Origin: Acidobacteriota bacterium
Lineage (GTDB): Bacteria > Acidobacteriota > Terriglobia > Terriglobales > Acidobacteriaceae
Assembly: GCA_021806005.1 (NCBI GenBank)
Contig: JAJZDM010000032.1
Location: 1 to 35,662, forward strand
Length of the DNA: 35,662 nt
Reading direction: 5' to 3'
Made by a program: the position numbers and the translations under genes. Under the pieces are notes generated by a model. It searched no databases. It had not been told where the DNA came from and was given only the letters and a program-made list of their open reading frames with translations. The stretch's first letter is position 1, and each line of letters starts with the position of its first letter. Positions 28,474-35,662 of the stretch are shown piece after piece.

Positions 28474-30435
28474 CTACTGGAACTGAAACCAGTTGAGATT
28501 TGCAAGGTTCTGGGTAGTGTCGCCGCCGCTGAAGACCATGTAAACAGTGTGCACACCGGAGACGTGGCCGACCGAACTGCTCACCGTCTGCCACTTCTGC
28601 CAGCCTCCGGTCACCGGCAGCGGGACGGTGGCAATCGGCGCCCCGGTCATGCTGTCCAGGTAGAACCTCACCGTTCCTCCATCGCCTCCGCTGGCGGTGC
28701 GCACCCTCACCTTGCTGATCGCGCCGGCCGCACCAAAGTCCACGTTCGGATAGCGCACCCACGCCCCGCTGGAGATGTACCCCAGATCGTACTCTCCGGT
28801 GAGATCCGAGGTGTCTTCTGTCGCTAACCCACTCTGCGCGCTGTAGCTCGATCCCTGGATCTGCGCTGTTGCGGCGATTCTGGACTGACCCTCCTGCTTT
28901 CCCGTCCAGGTAAACGTCGCCGCGCCCAGCGCCGGCAGGGTATACGCGAAGGCCTGCATCCCGCCCCACTGCACGTTGAGCCTCTGACTGGATCCGCTGT
29001 CATTGAATGCGACCAGGGCGATCGACCCGTCGGGGTTGAGAAATGCCGAGGTCGCAACCGAGGGAGTATTGCTGGAGTAGATCCGCACGGCGCCTGGGAG
29101 CACAAATCGGCTGAACTGTCCCAGGGTGTAGTACTCGATGTCATAGCTGACCGCACCGGTACGGCTGTTCACCGTGACCAGCGGCGTGCAGGTGTTGCAT
29201 CCGCCCAACCCGGCGTTCTGCGTAAGATCCGGACCCAGATTCTGGTCGAGCGCCAGGCTCCACTTCACGTAGGACTTGCCCGCATTGCGCAGTACCTGGG
29301 TGATCCCCAGAAGGTCCGAGGTGAACTGATCCTTCACCCAGGTGCCTCCCGAGAGCTCCGTCATCCAGTTGCCACTGTCCGGAAACAGGTTCGCGGTCTC
29401 CTGCTGCACTCCGGCTGTTCCGCCGTAGCCGTGCCACGCCGTGCCCGCCACCTGCATCCGCTGCTGCGCGTCCAACCGCTTGAGAATAGACTCCGGATCG
29501 TCCGGCTTGTCCCAGTTGTGGTCATAAACCAGCACTTTGGTGGCGACGTTCGCTGCCTTGAGCGCCGGGAGTACATACCCCTGCAGCAAAGCAAGCTGCG
29601 CGTCCGGGCTCATGCCCATGCTCGGGTACGCCGTGGTGACATTCAGCGGTTCGTTCTGCAGGGTGAGGTAGTCGATGGGAATGCCTGCCGCCTGATACGC
29701 CTGCAGGTAGCGCAGAAGATAGTTCGCGAACGCAGCCTCATTCGCACGGGTCATCAGCAGCTTCCCGCCAAGCATGGACACCGGGCTCATGGAGCCCGGG
29801 TCCTTCATCCATCCCGGCGGGCTCCACGGCGAGGCGAGAAGCTTCATCTGTGGATTCAGCCTCCTTGCCTCCAGAATGATCGGAAGTACGTCCGCCCGGT
29901 CGTGAGCGATCGAGAAGCCGGCCAGGCTCATGTCCGTTGTTCCGACTGGCTGGTCGTCGTAGGAGTACACCGAGCGGGCGATATCGCTCGCTGCTATCGG
30001 CGTGCGCATAAAGCTGAGTCCGATTCCTGTGCCGTTGCGCGTAAACAGATCGCTCATCGCCGCTGCCAACTGGCGTTTGTCGGCCACACGGTTCAACAGA
30101 TAAGCTGCCGAGTCCGTGAAGGCCGCGCCAAAGCCATCCACGATCTGATAGGTCTGCGTCGCATCGACCACAACCGTACTGCTCCCCGCCTCCCGGCTGC
30201 GGGTACGGAAGTAGATCGCCGGCTGTGCCTCCAGCAGATGGCTCTGGTCATGCGTACTGAGTGTCACTGACACCATCGTTCCGGCCGCCCGGTTGGATGT
30301 TGGCGCAGCAGCCGTCTGCTCGGCCGTCCCGGAGGATGGTCCGCTCGATTGGATCGTATTGCGTCCCGCCCCCAGACACACCACCATCACCATCGGGCTG
30401 AATATCGCAGCCAGCCTTGCGCTGCTGGTTCTCAT
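28474..30435 (-). CDS. GH30-family glycoside hydrolase with C-terminal CBM6-like domain
   Basis: A 653-residue secreted glycosidase. After an N-terminal hydrophobic segment (residues about 6-25; VMVVC does not fit a proper lipobox) and a Ser/Thr/Ala linker, the GH30 domain spans about 60-515. It has DGFGAAFTDSAAYLL, MRTPIAASDIARSVYSYDD, ASPWSPPGWMKDPGSM, the acid/base in LQNEPLN (E262), AWHGYGG and the nucleophile in MTELSGG (E360). Residues about 525-653 form a CBM6-like beta sandwich (SYSAQSGLATE...DLGYISSGAWVRYPNVDFG...W-x-K-W), which binds glycan chains. Start ATG at 30435 has GGAGGG about 6 nt upstream. A LacI-like dyad (30457-30473) overlaps its promoter. It ends 36 bp from the first GH30. 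Confidence 0.92.
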   Translation of the reverse strand: MRTSSARLAAIFSPMVMVVCLGAGRNTIQSSGPSSGTAEQTAAAPTSNRAAGTMVSVTLSTHDQSHLLEAQPAIYFRTRSREAGSSTVVVDATQTYQIVDGFGAAFTDSAAYLLNRVADKRQLAAAMSDLFTRNGTGIGLSFMRTPIAASDIARSVYSYDDQPVGTTDMSLAGFSIAHDRADVLPIILEARRLNPQMKLLASPWSPPGWMKDPGSMSPVSMLGGKLLMTRANEAAFANYLLRYLQAYQAAGIPIDYLTLQNEPLNVTTAYPSMGMSPDAQLALLQGYVLPALKAANVATKVLVYDHNWDKPDDPESILKRLDAQQRMQVAGTAWHGYGGTAGVQQETANLFPDSGNWMTELSGGTWVKDQFTSDLLGITQVLRNAGKSYVKWSLALDQNLGPDLTQNAGLGGCNTCTPLVTVNSRTGAVSYDIEYYTLGQFSRFVLPGAVRIYSSNTPSVATSAFLNPDGSIALVAFNDSGSSQRLNVQWGGMQAFAYTLPALGAATFTWTGKQEGQSRIAATAQIQGSSYSAQSGLATEDTSDLTGEYDLGYISSGAWVRYPNVDFGAAGAISKVRVRTASGGDGGTVRFYLDSMTGAPIATVPLPVTGGWQKWQTVSSSVGHVSGVHTVYMVFSGGDTTQNLANLNWFQFQ

Positions 30436-30456
30436 GACAATCCCTCCTGTACGGCG

Positions 30457-30473
30457 GAACAAACGCTTTGTCT
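30457..30473. promoter_or_regulatory. LacI-like operator O4 (promoter of the GH30-CBM6 gene)
   Basis: GAACAAACGCTTTGTCT matches the ACAA-nCGnn-TTGTCT pattern of O2 in the same 17-nt spacing. On the minus strand it directly follows a TGATAG -10-like box (plus 30472-30477). Confidence 0.68.
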
Positions 30474-30643
30474 ATCACCTTGATTGTGCCCGGCCATTAC
30501 ACCCTGAACCGCAGGACCTCGTCAAGAAGGAACTTCGCGATGTTACATTTCTCCGGGTTTCAACCTCCACTCGGAGCTCCGCATCGATTTTCCAGCCGCC
30601 TGACGGCAGCATCTTCACGCCTGCGATGTTCGTACTCCATCAT

Positions 30644-30659
30644 AGACAATCGACTGTCT
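30644..30659. promoter_or_regulatory. LacI-like operator O5 (upstream of the beta-helix gene)
   Basis: AGACAATCGACTGTCT: 5-bp perfect arms AGACA/TGTCT around a CG centre, following CATCAT. It lies 91 bp before the ATG of the beta-helix gene. Confidence 0.65.
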
Positions 30660-30749
30660 TCAGCAGTCTGGCGCAATCATGTCCGGCGAAATCGCTTGAC
30701 AGAGACTGCTCCGGACGTGCTGAATAAATGCGCGGCTTCTTGGATACCC

Positions 30750-32507
30750 ATGCCAAATCTTCGTTGGTCCTGCATGATCTTCTCTGCGTTGTTCTGGCTC
30801 ACGCTGGGACACGCCTTCATTGCCGGGGGAGAGCAGCCGAAAAACCCCTTCGGCCCGAACGTCCTTCTGCTGACCCCGGAGCGCAACTCCGCTTGGATGC
30901 AGGCTGAGGTGAACCGCATCTATGCGCAGCAGGAGCACAGTGAGTTCGGTGCGGGCCGTTACGCCATCCTCCTGCTGCCGGGTTCCTATCACCTGAACAT
31001 CCCGGTGGGCTTTTATACTCAGGTCCTCGGGCTGGGTCTCAGCCCGGACGCTGTGCGTGTCTCCGGCGACGTTCACGCCGATGCCTCCCTGCCGCACGAC
31101 AACGCCACCTGCACCTTCTGGCGCTCTGCTGAGGGCTTCACCGTTCTACCAGCAACGGGAACCATGCAGTGGGCCGTCTCGCAGGGGGTTGCGTTGCGCC
31201 GTATGCACATCGTGGGCAACCTGGTGCTCGACCAGAACCACGGCTGGGCCTCCGGCGGCTGGCTCTCGGACAGCGTCGTCGACGGCACAGTCGACTCCGG
31301 AACCCAGCAGCAGTGGATCTCGCGCAACGTCGATTGGAAGAGTTGGACCGGTTCAAACTGGAACATGGTCTTTGTCGGCGTGAATCATCCACCAGGCGGC
31401 GAATGGCCGCATCCGCCGTACACGGTGGTGGACACAGCCCCGGTGACCCGCGGGAAGCCGTTCCTGGCTTACGCCGCCAACTCCTGGGAGGTCATCATCC
31501 CAAAGCTTCGCCACAACAGCTCCGGTGCTGCGTGGCGCAACGGACATACCTCCGGCCGCAGCGTTCCGCTATCCCGGTTCTATGTGGCCCACGCGGACGC
31601 TGACACCTCCGCCACACTGAACGCCGCACTGGAACAGGGCAAGAATCTGCTGTTCACGCCCGGCATCTACAACCTGGCAACCCCGCTTCAGGTGAGGCGC
31701 AAGGACACCGTCCTCTTCGGCCTCGGCTTCGCCACGCTCCATCCCACAGCAGGCGGGCCCATCATGCAGATTGCAGACGTGGACGGCGTCACGGTCTCCG
31801 GGCTGCTCTTTGAAGCTGGTTCGGAGCGTTCACCATCTCTGCTTGATGTCGGCGCCCCTGGCCATCACCGGCGCCACGCCGCCGACCCCATCTCCCTGCA
31901 CGATGTCTTCTTCCGCGTGGGAGGAGCGACGCCTGGCAGCGTACACGCCAACCTGATCGTCAATGCTGACGACACCCTGATCGACGACACCTGGATATGG
32001 CGCGCAGACCACGGCATCGGCGTCGGCTGGAACCTGAATCGCAGCGACAACGGCCTGATCGTCAACGGCAATCACGTCACTGCCTATGGGCTCTTCGTCG
32101 AGCACCACCAGCAGTTCCAGACGCTTTGGAACGGTGAGTATGGCCGGGTCTACTTCTACCAGTCTGAGATACCCTATCGTCCTCCCGCACAGGATGCCTG
32201 GAAGAGTGCGCCGGACACGGACGGCTGGGCCTCCTACAAGGTCGCAGCGAGCGTGCGGCATCACCAGGCATGGGGCCTCGGCATCTACAGTGTCTTCTTC
32301 ACCCCAAACGTGATCCTCACCCGGGCAATCGAAGCCCCTGATGCCCCGGACGTGCGTCTCCACCACATGCTAACCACCGCCCTGGAACATAACGGTGAGA
32401 TCAAACACGTCATCAACAACACGGGCGCCGCCGCTCATCCCGAACCCGGCCGCAACACGCCCACCGTCGCCGAGTATCCCGCTCCGCAGCAGCCCGACCG
32501 TCCCTGA
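30750..32507 (+). CDS. secreted tandem beta-helix protein, probable glycan-active enzyme of unknown activity
   Basis: A 585-residue protein with a signal peptide (MPNLRWSCMIFSALFWLTLGHAF). It belongs to a family opening with NPFGPNVLLL-x-P, which I recall being labelled adenylyl cyclase or coagulation factor 5/8 protein in databases, without good reason. Two similar blocks are visible: residues 69-100 (GRYAILLLPGSYHLN...TQVLGLG) and about 295-330 (GKNLLFTPGIYNLA...TVLFGLG). Each looks like the start of a right-handed pectate-lyase-like beta helix, as in the two-helix GH55 glucanases. Conserved acidic and aromatic patches include DDTWIWRADHGIGVGWN and FVEHHQQFQTLWNGEYGRVYFYQSE. Start ATG 30750 follows from the signal peptide; no strong ribosome binding site. 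The operator-like site upstream ties it to the GH30 genes. Confidence 0.75.
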   Translation: MPNLRWSCMIFSALFWLTLGHAFIAGGEQPKNPFGPNVLLLTPERNSAWMQAEVNRIYAQQEHSEFGAGRYAILLLPGSYHLNIPVGFYTQVLGLGLSPDAVRVSGDVHADASLPHDNATCTFWRSAEGFTVLPATGTMQWAVSQGVALRRMHIVGNLVLDQNHGWASGGWLSDSVVDGTVDSGTQQQWISRNVDWKSWTGSNWNMVFVGVNHPPGGEWPHPPYTVVDTAPVTRGKPFLAYAANSWEVIIPKLRHNSSGAAWRNGHTSGRSVPLSRFYVAHADADTSATLNAALEQGKNLLFTPGIYNLATPLQVRRKDTVLFGLGFATLHPTAGGPIMQIADVDGVTVSGLLFEAGSERSPSLLDVGAPGHHRRHAADPISLHDVFFRVGGATPGSVHANLIVNADDTLIDDTWIWRADHGIGVGWNLNRSDNGLIVNGNHVTAYGLFVEHHQQFQTLWNGEYGRVYFYQSEIPYRPPAQDAWKSAPDTDGWASYKVAASVRHHQAWGLGIYSVFFTPNVILTRAIEAPDAPDVRLHHMLTTALEHNGEIKHVINNTGAAAHPEPGRNTPTVAEYPAPQQPDRP

Positions 32508-32646
32508 GGCATCTTCAGTGTAGGTGTAGAGGGACACCTCGACCTCGATGGGCGTTTTCCCAATGATAACGCCACTGCAAGCCCTCTCCGGCGCACCCAT
32601 CAGCACTGAAAGTGCTATAGAGCAAAGCTGCCCGCTGCATCCAGGG

Positions 32647-34200
32647 CTACAAAGTTCCCTGCCACAGCCTGCGCTCTGCCCCGGCAGGATCGCTCTCGAC
32701 GCGGCTGCGCACATCCAGCAGCATGGTCTGGCGCGATGCAGTGTCGTACCGCGGCCACATCGGCAAACCGGCGGCCCCGGGAGCGCCCCCCTTGAGGAAC
32801 GCAGTCCAGGCCTGATGCACCACCTGTGCGAGCTGTTTCTCCTTCTCGGTTGCGGTCGGGGGTAGTCGGTCCCACACCAGCGCCAGATCCTCCGTGTGAT
32901 AGGCCTCGCCTGCGTAGCGCCCCGTCGCATCGGTATAGTCCAGCCGGTACATCCACGTCGGCCCAAAGGCGCATTGCGCCTCCGCAACCCGCAGCGACGG
33001 TATCCAATACTCTTCCGCCGTCACCGAGCGGATGCGGAGCTCTTCCACCGACATCTCCGGATAGAGCTTCGAATACTGCGCCTCCACCCGGTCAAACGCG
33101 CTCACGCTCGTATTCCCCAACTGGCGCGCATCCGGCTCGCGCTCCGGCTTCGGTCCCAGGAAAAACGCACTCTCCTCTCGGTTGGTTCCGATCAGCAGCC
33201 GCTTGCCGCGCGCGCACCCCTGACGAAGACTCTCGATCGGATAGGTTAGAAGCAGACGGCCGTCCACCTCCGGACGCAACGGAAAGTGCTGCGGCCAACC
33301 TCTCAAAAAGCGCTGCTGCGCCGCGAGCAGCAACTCACCCTTCGCCCCTGCGATAGCCTGAGAGTGCTGGCCGCTGACTGCGTGGAAGACGGCTCCGAAA
33401 CCCTCCGCCACGGCGTCGGCCGCCGCGCGCGAGGCCACCCGCTCCGCGCCTCCCGACTCAGAGATCGCCCCATGGAAGAGCGCCTGTGCGGATGGGGTTC
33501 CAAGCAGAATATCCGTCAGCTTGGCGCCTGCCGACTCTCCGGCGATCGTCACCTGCTCCGGATTACCGCCAAAATCGGCAATGTTTTCCTTCACCCAGGT
33601 GAGCGCAGCCAGCAGATCGCGCAGGCCGTTGTCCGCGCTCCCCTTATAGCTGTCTCCCAGCAGCGGCGCTACATCCAGAAACCCAAAGACTCCCAACCGG
33701 TACGTCACCGTGACGACGACAATCCCGTCCCGCGCAAACGCCTCTCCGTCGCTCATCGGGTCGGAGCTCGATCCCTGATCGAAGCCTCCACCGTGTATCC
33801 ATACCAGCACGGGATGAGGACCGGGCCGGGCAGGCGTCCATACGTTCAGATACAGACAATCTTCGGAATGACCTTGCGCCGAGGGCTCCAACTGCATCGG
33901 TGCAGGCGCGAACGCCAGCGCATCCCGCACCCCGCTCCAGGCCGCGGCAGGCTCCGCGGGTCGAAACCGGAGCGCGCCCACAGGAGGCAGGGCAAAGGGT
34001 ATGCCGCGAAATACGCGCACTCCATCCCCTTTACGCCCGCGCAGCCGACCCAGCGAAGTGGCAACGATCACCTCATCCTCTGGCGGCTGGCCAGATACCG
34101 TCGGAAGAGACGCGACCAGCCCGAACGCACACGCGGACGCAACAAAGCGACGCCGGCTGATGCCGCTCGTTCGATCCATGGAACTTGCCATCAACCCCAC
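32647..34200 (-). CDS. type B carboxylesterase, Tat-exported
   Basis: A 517-residue alpha/beta hydrolase. The Tat signal is ISRRRFVASACAFGLVASLP. The type B carboxylesterase signs are RFRPAEPAAAWSGV, EDCLYLNVW, the oxyanion loop WIHGGGF (136-139), the nucleophile elbow GESAG (S223), the acid in GTNREESAFF (E343) and the catalytic His in AYHTEDL (H435). It hydrolyses ester bonds outside the cytoplasm; in this setting removal of acyl groups from a glycan is possible but only inferred. GTG at 34200 is chosen because GGAGG lies about 5 nt upstream; ATG at 34191 and 34179 are alternatives. It converges with the beta-helix gene. No operator-like site was seen upstream, so it may not share the regulon. 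Confidence 0.9.
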   Translation of the reverse strand: MGLMASSMDRTSGISRRRFVASACAFGLVASLPTVSGQPPEDEVIVATSLGRLRGRKGDGVRVFRGIPFALPPVGALRFRPAEPAAAWSGVRDALAFAPAPMQLEPSAQGHSEDCLYLNVWTPARPGPHPVLVWIHGGGFDQGSSSDPMSDGEAFARDGIVVVTVTYRLGVFGFLDVAPLLGDSYKGSADNGLRDLLAALTWVKENIADFGGNPEQVTIAGESAGAKLTDILLGTPSAQALFHGAISESGGAERVASRAAADAVAEGFGAVFHAVSGQHSQAIAGAKGELLLAAQQRFLRGWPQHFPLRPEVDGRLLLTYPIESLRQGCARGKRLLIGTNREESAFFLGPKPEREPDARQLGNTSVSAFDRVEAQYSKLYPEMSVEELRIRSVTAEEYWIPSLRVAEAQCAFGPTWMYRLDYTDATGRYAGEAYHTEDLALVWDRLPPTATEKEKQLAQVVHQAWTAFLKGGAPGAAGLPMWPRYDTASRQTMLLDVRSRVESDPAGAERRLWQGTL

Positions 34201-34421
34201 GCTTCCCTCCTCTGTTGCTCAACCAGGATCTTGCCGGAGGGCCCGTTGCGGCTCTCCGCCAGCCTGTCCGATCCTTTGTACCAGAGACACGGGTCGCGCC
34301 GGGACGTGCGGAGTAGGCAAGGTCTGCGTCACCGGATCGGATGCCGGTGGACTCCTCGCCTGGTATTCAGCTCCGCAGGCATCGAACAGGGCGCTGCCGA
34401 CAGGAACTGCCCCACAGAGTG

Positions 34422-35642
34422 TCACACCGAAGCGGTGTGCGGGTAGGCGCTGATCACCCGGTCAAACACCCTATCCCACGTGCAGCGCAGCGCGTAGTCG
34501 CGGGCCGCAGAACGCATATGGCCAAGGAGCGCGGACTGGGTGACCACCCGCGCGATGGCCGGGGCGAACTCCTCGTCACGAGCGATGCAGCCCGGCAAGG
34601 TGGGACTCCACCCATCTGCCTCACTCTCTCCGCAGGCACAGTGCGTAGCGGAACGAAGGATATAAGCCGGTCCCCCGTCCGGAGTCACGATGGCAGGAAC
34701 GCCGCTGGCGAGCGCCTCCAGAACCACGTTGCCGAAGGTGTCGGTGTGTGAGGGAAAGACGAGCAGATCCATACGGGCGTAAGCGCCGGCCAGAGCCTCA
34801 CCGCGCAACACCCCGGGGAACTCCGCGTGAGCCAGGTTACGCCGCAGGTAGCTCTGTTCGGCCCCGTGGCCCACGATGAGCCAGCGTGGCCGAAGGCCGA
34901 GGTTGCGAAGCTGCAAATCCACTTTAGGCAACAGGGTCACGTTCTTCTCCACGGAGAGACGGCCAACGTAACCCAGAACAACCTCCTCATCCGGCTGGAC
35001 GCGCGGGCTCGGAGCGGGATGAAAGAGTTCCGTATCGACACCGCGCTGCATCAGGTGGCAGGGCCGTTGGGTAGCGTCTTCCAACAACCGGCAGAGCGCG
35101 GGGTTGGGAGCGTAGAGGACCTGAGCGCGACGATAAAAGGCTGCCACGGTACTTAGAGCGAGCCCTTCCACACCCTGTTCAAGGTGCCGGCCCGCGGAGC
35201 CCAGATGACGGGATAGCCAGCGCATGCGGCGGCCAGCGTACTCGTGGAGGTTGGTGTGCCAGCTTGCTACCAGGGGAATGCGGAGCTGGCGCGCAAAGTA
35301 AGCACCGAAGAGACCGAGTTCACTGGGACCGGTGATGTGAATGACATCTGGCCGGAAGGAGCGCACCATCGCGGAGATGCGATTGGTGTAGCGGAAGAAC
35401 AGAGGGTCAAAGCTGAGGTCCTTCTCCACACGTACGGCCAGCGGGCTGCGGCCCAGCTCCAGCGCGCGCAGCGAGCCCTGGCGGGGAAGACGGCCGGTGG
35501 CAGCGCCGGCGCGCACGCAGAGCATGGGAATGCCGTGGCGTTGCGCGTAGGCGGTAAAGTTCCGGCTGGTATGCGCAACGCCGTTGACCTCATGAAAGCT
35601 GTCGGGGAAGTAGGCGATGCGCGGAGCGCCGGAGGGTGGCAT
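34422..35642 (-). CDS. GT4-family glycosyltransferase
   Basis: A 406-residue cytoplasmic or membrane-associated GT-B transferase. The N-terminal domain begins IAYFPDSFHEVNGVAHTSRNF, with VIHITGPSELGLFGAYFAR and PLVASWHTNLHEYAGRR, typical of mannosyl- and diacylglycerol-glycosyltransferases of the MgtA/DGD-like group. The C-terminal domain has LGYVGRLSVEKNVTLLPKVD and the E-x7-E-like donor site FPSHTDTFGNVVLEALASGVPAIVTP, where the first acidic residue is Asp, as is common in this subgroup. Start ATG at 35642, 20 bp inside the window; ribosome binding sequence is partly off or unclear. Role in lipid or envelope glycan synthesis is inferred. It is separate from the carboxylesterase by 221 bp. 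Confidence 0.88.
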   Translation of the reverse strand: MPPSGAPRIAYFPDSFHEVNGVAHTSRNFTAYAQRHGIPMLCVRAGAATGRLPRQGSLRALELGRSPLAVRVEKDLSFDPLFFRYTNRISAMVRSFRPDVIHITGPSELGLFGAYFARQLRIPLVASWHTNLHEYAGRRMRWLSRHLGSAGRHLEQGVEGLALSTVAAFYRRAQVLYAPNPALCRLLEDATQRPCHLMQRGVDTELFHPAPSPRVQPDEEVVLGYVGRLSVEKNVTLLPKVDLQLRNLGLRPRWLIVGHGAEQSYLRRNLAHAEFPGVLRGEALAGAYARMDLLVFPSHTDTFGNVVLEALASGVPAIVTPDGGPAYILRSATHCACGESEADGWSPTLPGCIARDEEFAPAIARVVTQSALLGHMRSAARDYALRCTWDRVFDRVISAYPHTASV

Positions 35643-35662
35643 CGTGCTGCATGCTAGCAGAT

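Noticed and set aside
30468-30749. N-terminal extension of the beta-helix protein from the first in-frame start
   Set aside because: The added residues lack homology and precede a clear signal peptide at 30750; the stretch also contains the operator-like site O5.

Overview
The window looks like a chromosomal segment of an Acidobacteriota bacterium of the Terriglobia/Acidobacteriaceae type. The evidence is a large Oar-like TonB-dependent receptor with an N-terminal carboxypeptidase-regulatory-like domain, high-GC coding sequence, several TTG/GTG starts with good ribosome binding sites, and Tat-exported glycoside hydrolases. This assignment is inferred from protein character; no rRNA or tRNA gene is present. 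I see no CRISPR array, insertion sequence, phage gene or replication origin.

Layout: 1-1724 (-) is the 5' part of a GH85 endo-beta-N-acetylglucosaminidase cut by the window edge. 2236-12149 holds mostly housekeeping genes: a SAM methyltransferase, hemL, an unusual purM, a membrane M50 protease, an old-yellow-enzyme oxidoreductase, a MerR regulator, murJ and metK. 12346-18574 (-) holds a small secreted TonB-C-like protein, thiC under a TPP riboswitch, a GNAT acetyltransferase, a C45-type Ntn hydrolase and two tandem STAS-domain genes. 19104-20393 (+) is ada.

20409-34200 looks like a carbohydrate-use locus: a LacI regulator, a secreted TPR protein, a 1170-residue TonB-dependent receptor, two convergent GH30 enzymes (one with a CBM6-like domain), a secreted tandem beta-helix protein of unknown activity and a Tat-exported type B carboxylesterase. 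A GT4 glycosyltransferase ends the window.

The most interesting signal is a set of near-palindromic operator-like sites of the form AGACAA-nCG(n)-TTGTCT. They lie in the promoter regions of the receptor, both GH30 genes and the beta-helix gene. A further copy of the 13-nt core lies inside a sigma70-like promoter of the TonB-C-like gene about 14 kb away. I infer one LacI-type regulon, probably controlled by the LacI protein encoded here, that joins glycan hydrolysis, outer-membrane uptake and possibly TonB-type energy coupling without any SusD gene. Other points of note are a complete TPP riboswitch with a visible Shine-Dalgarno sequestering stem, and a nearly identical terminator hairpin used after both metK and thiC.
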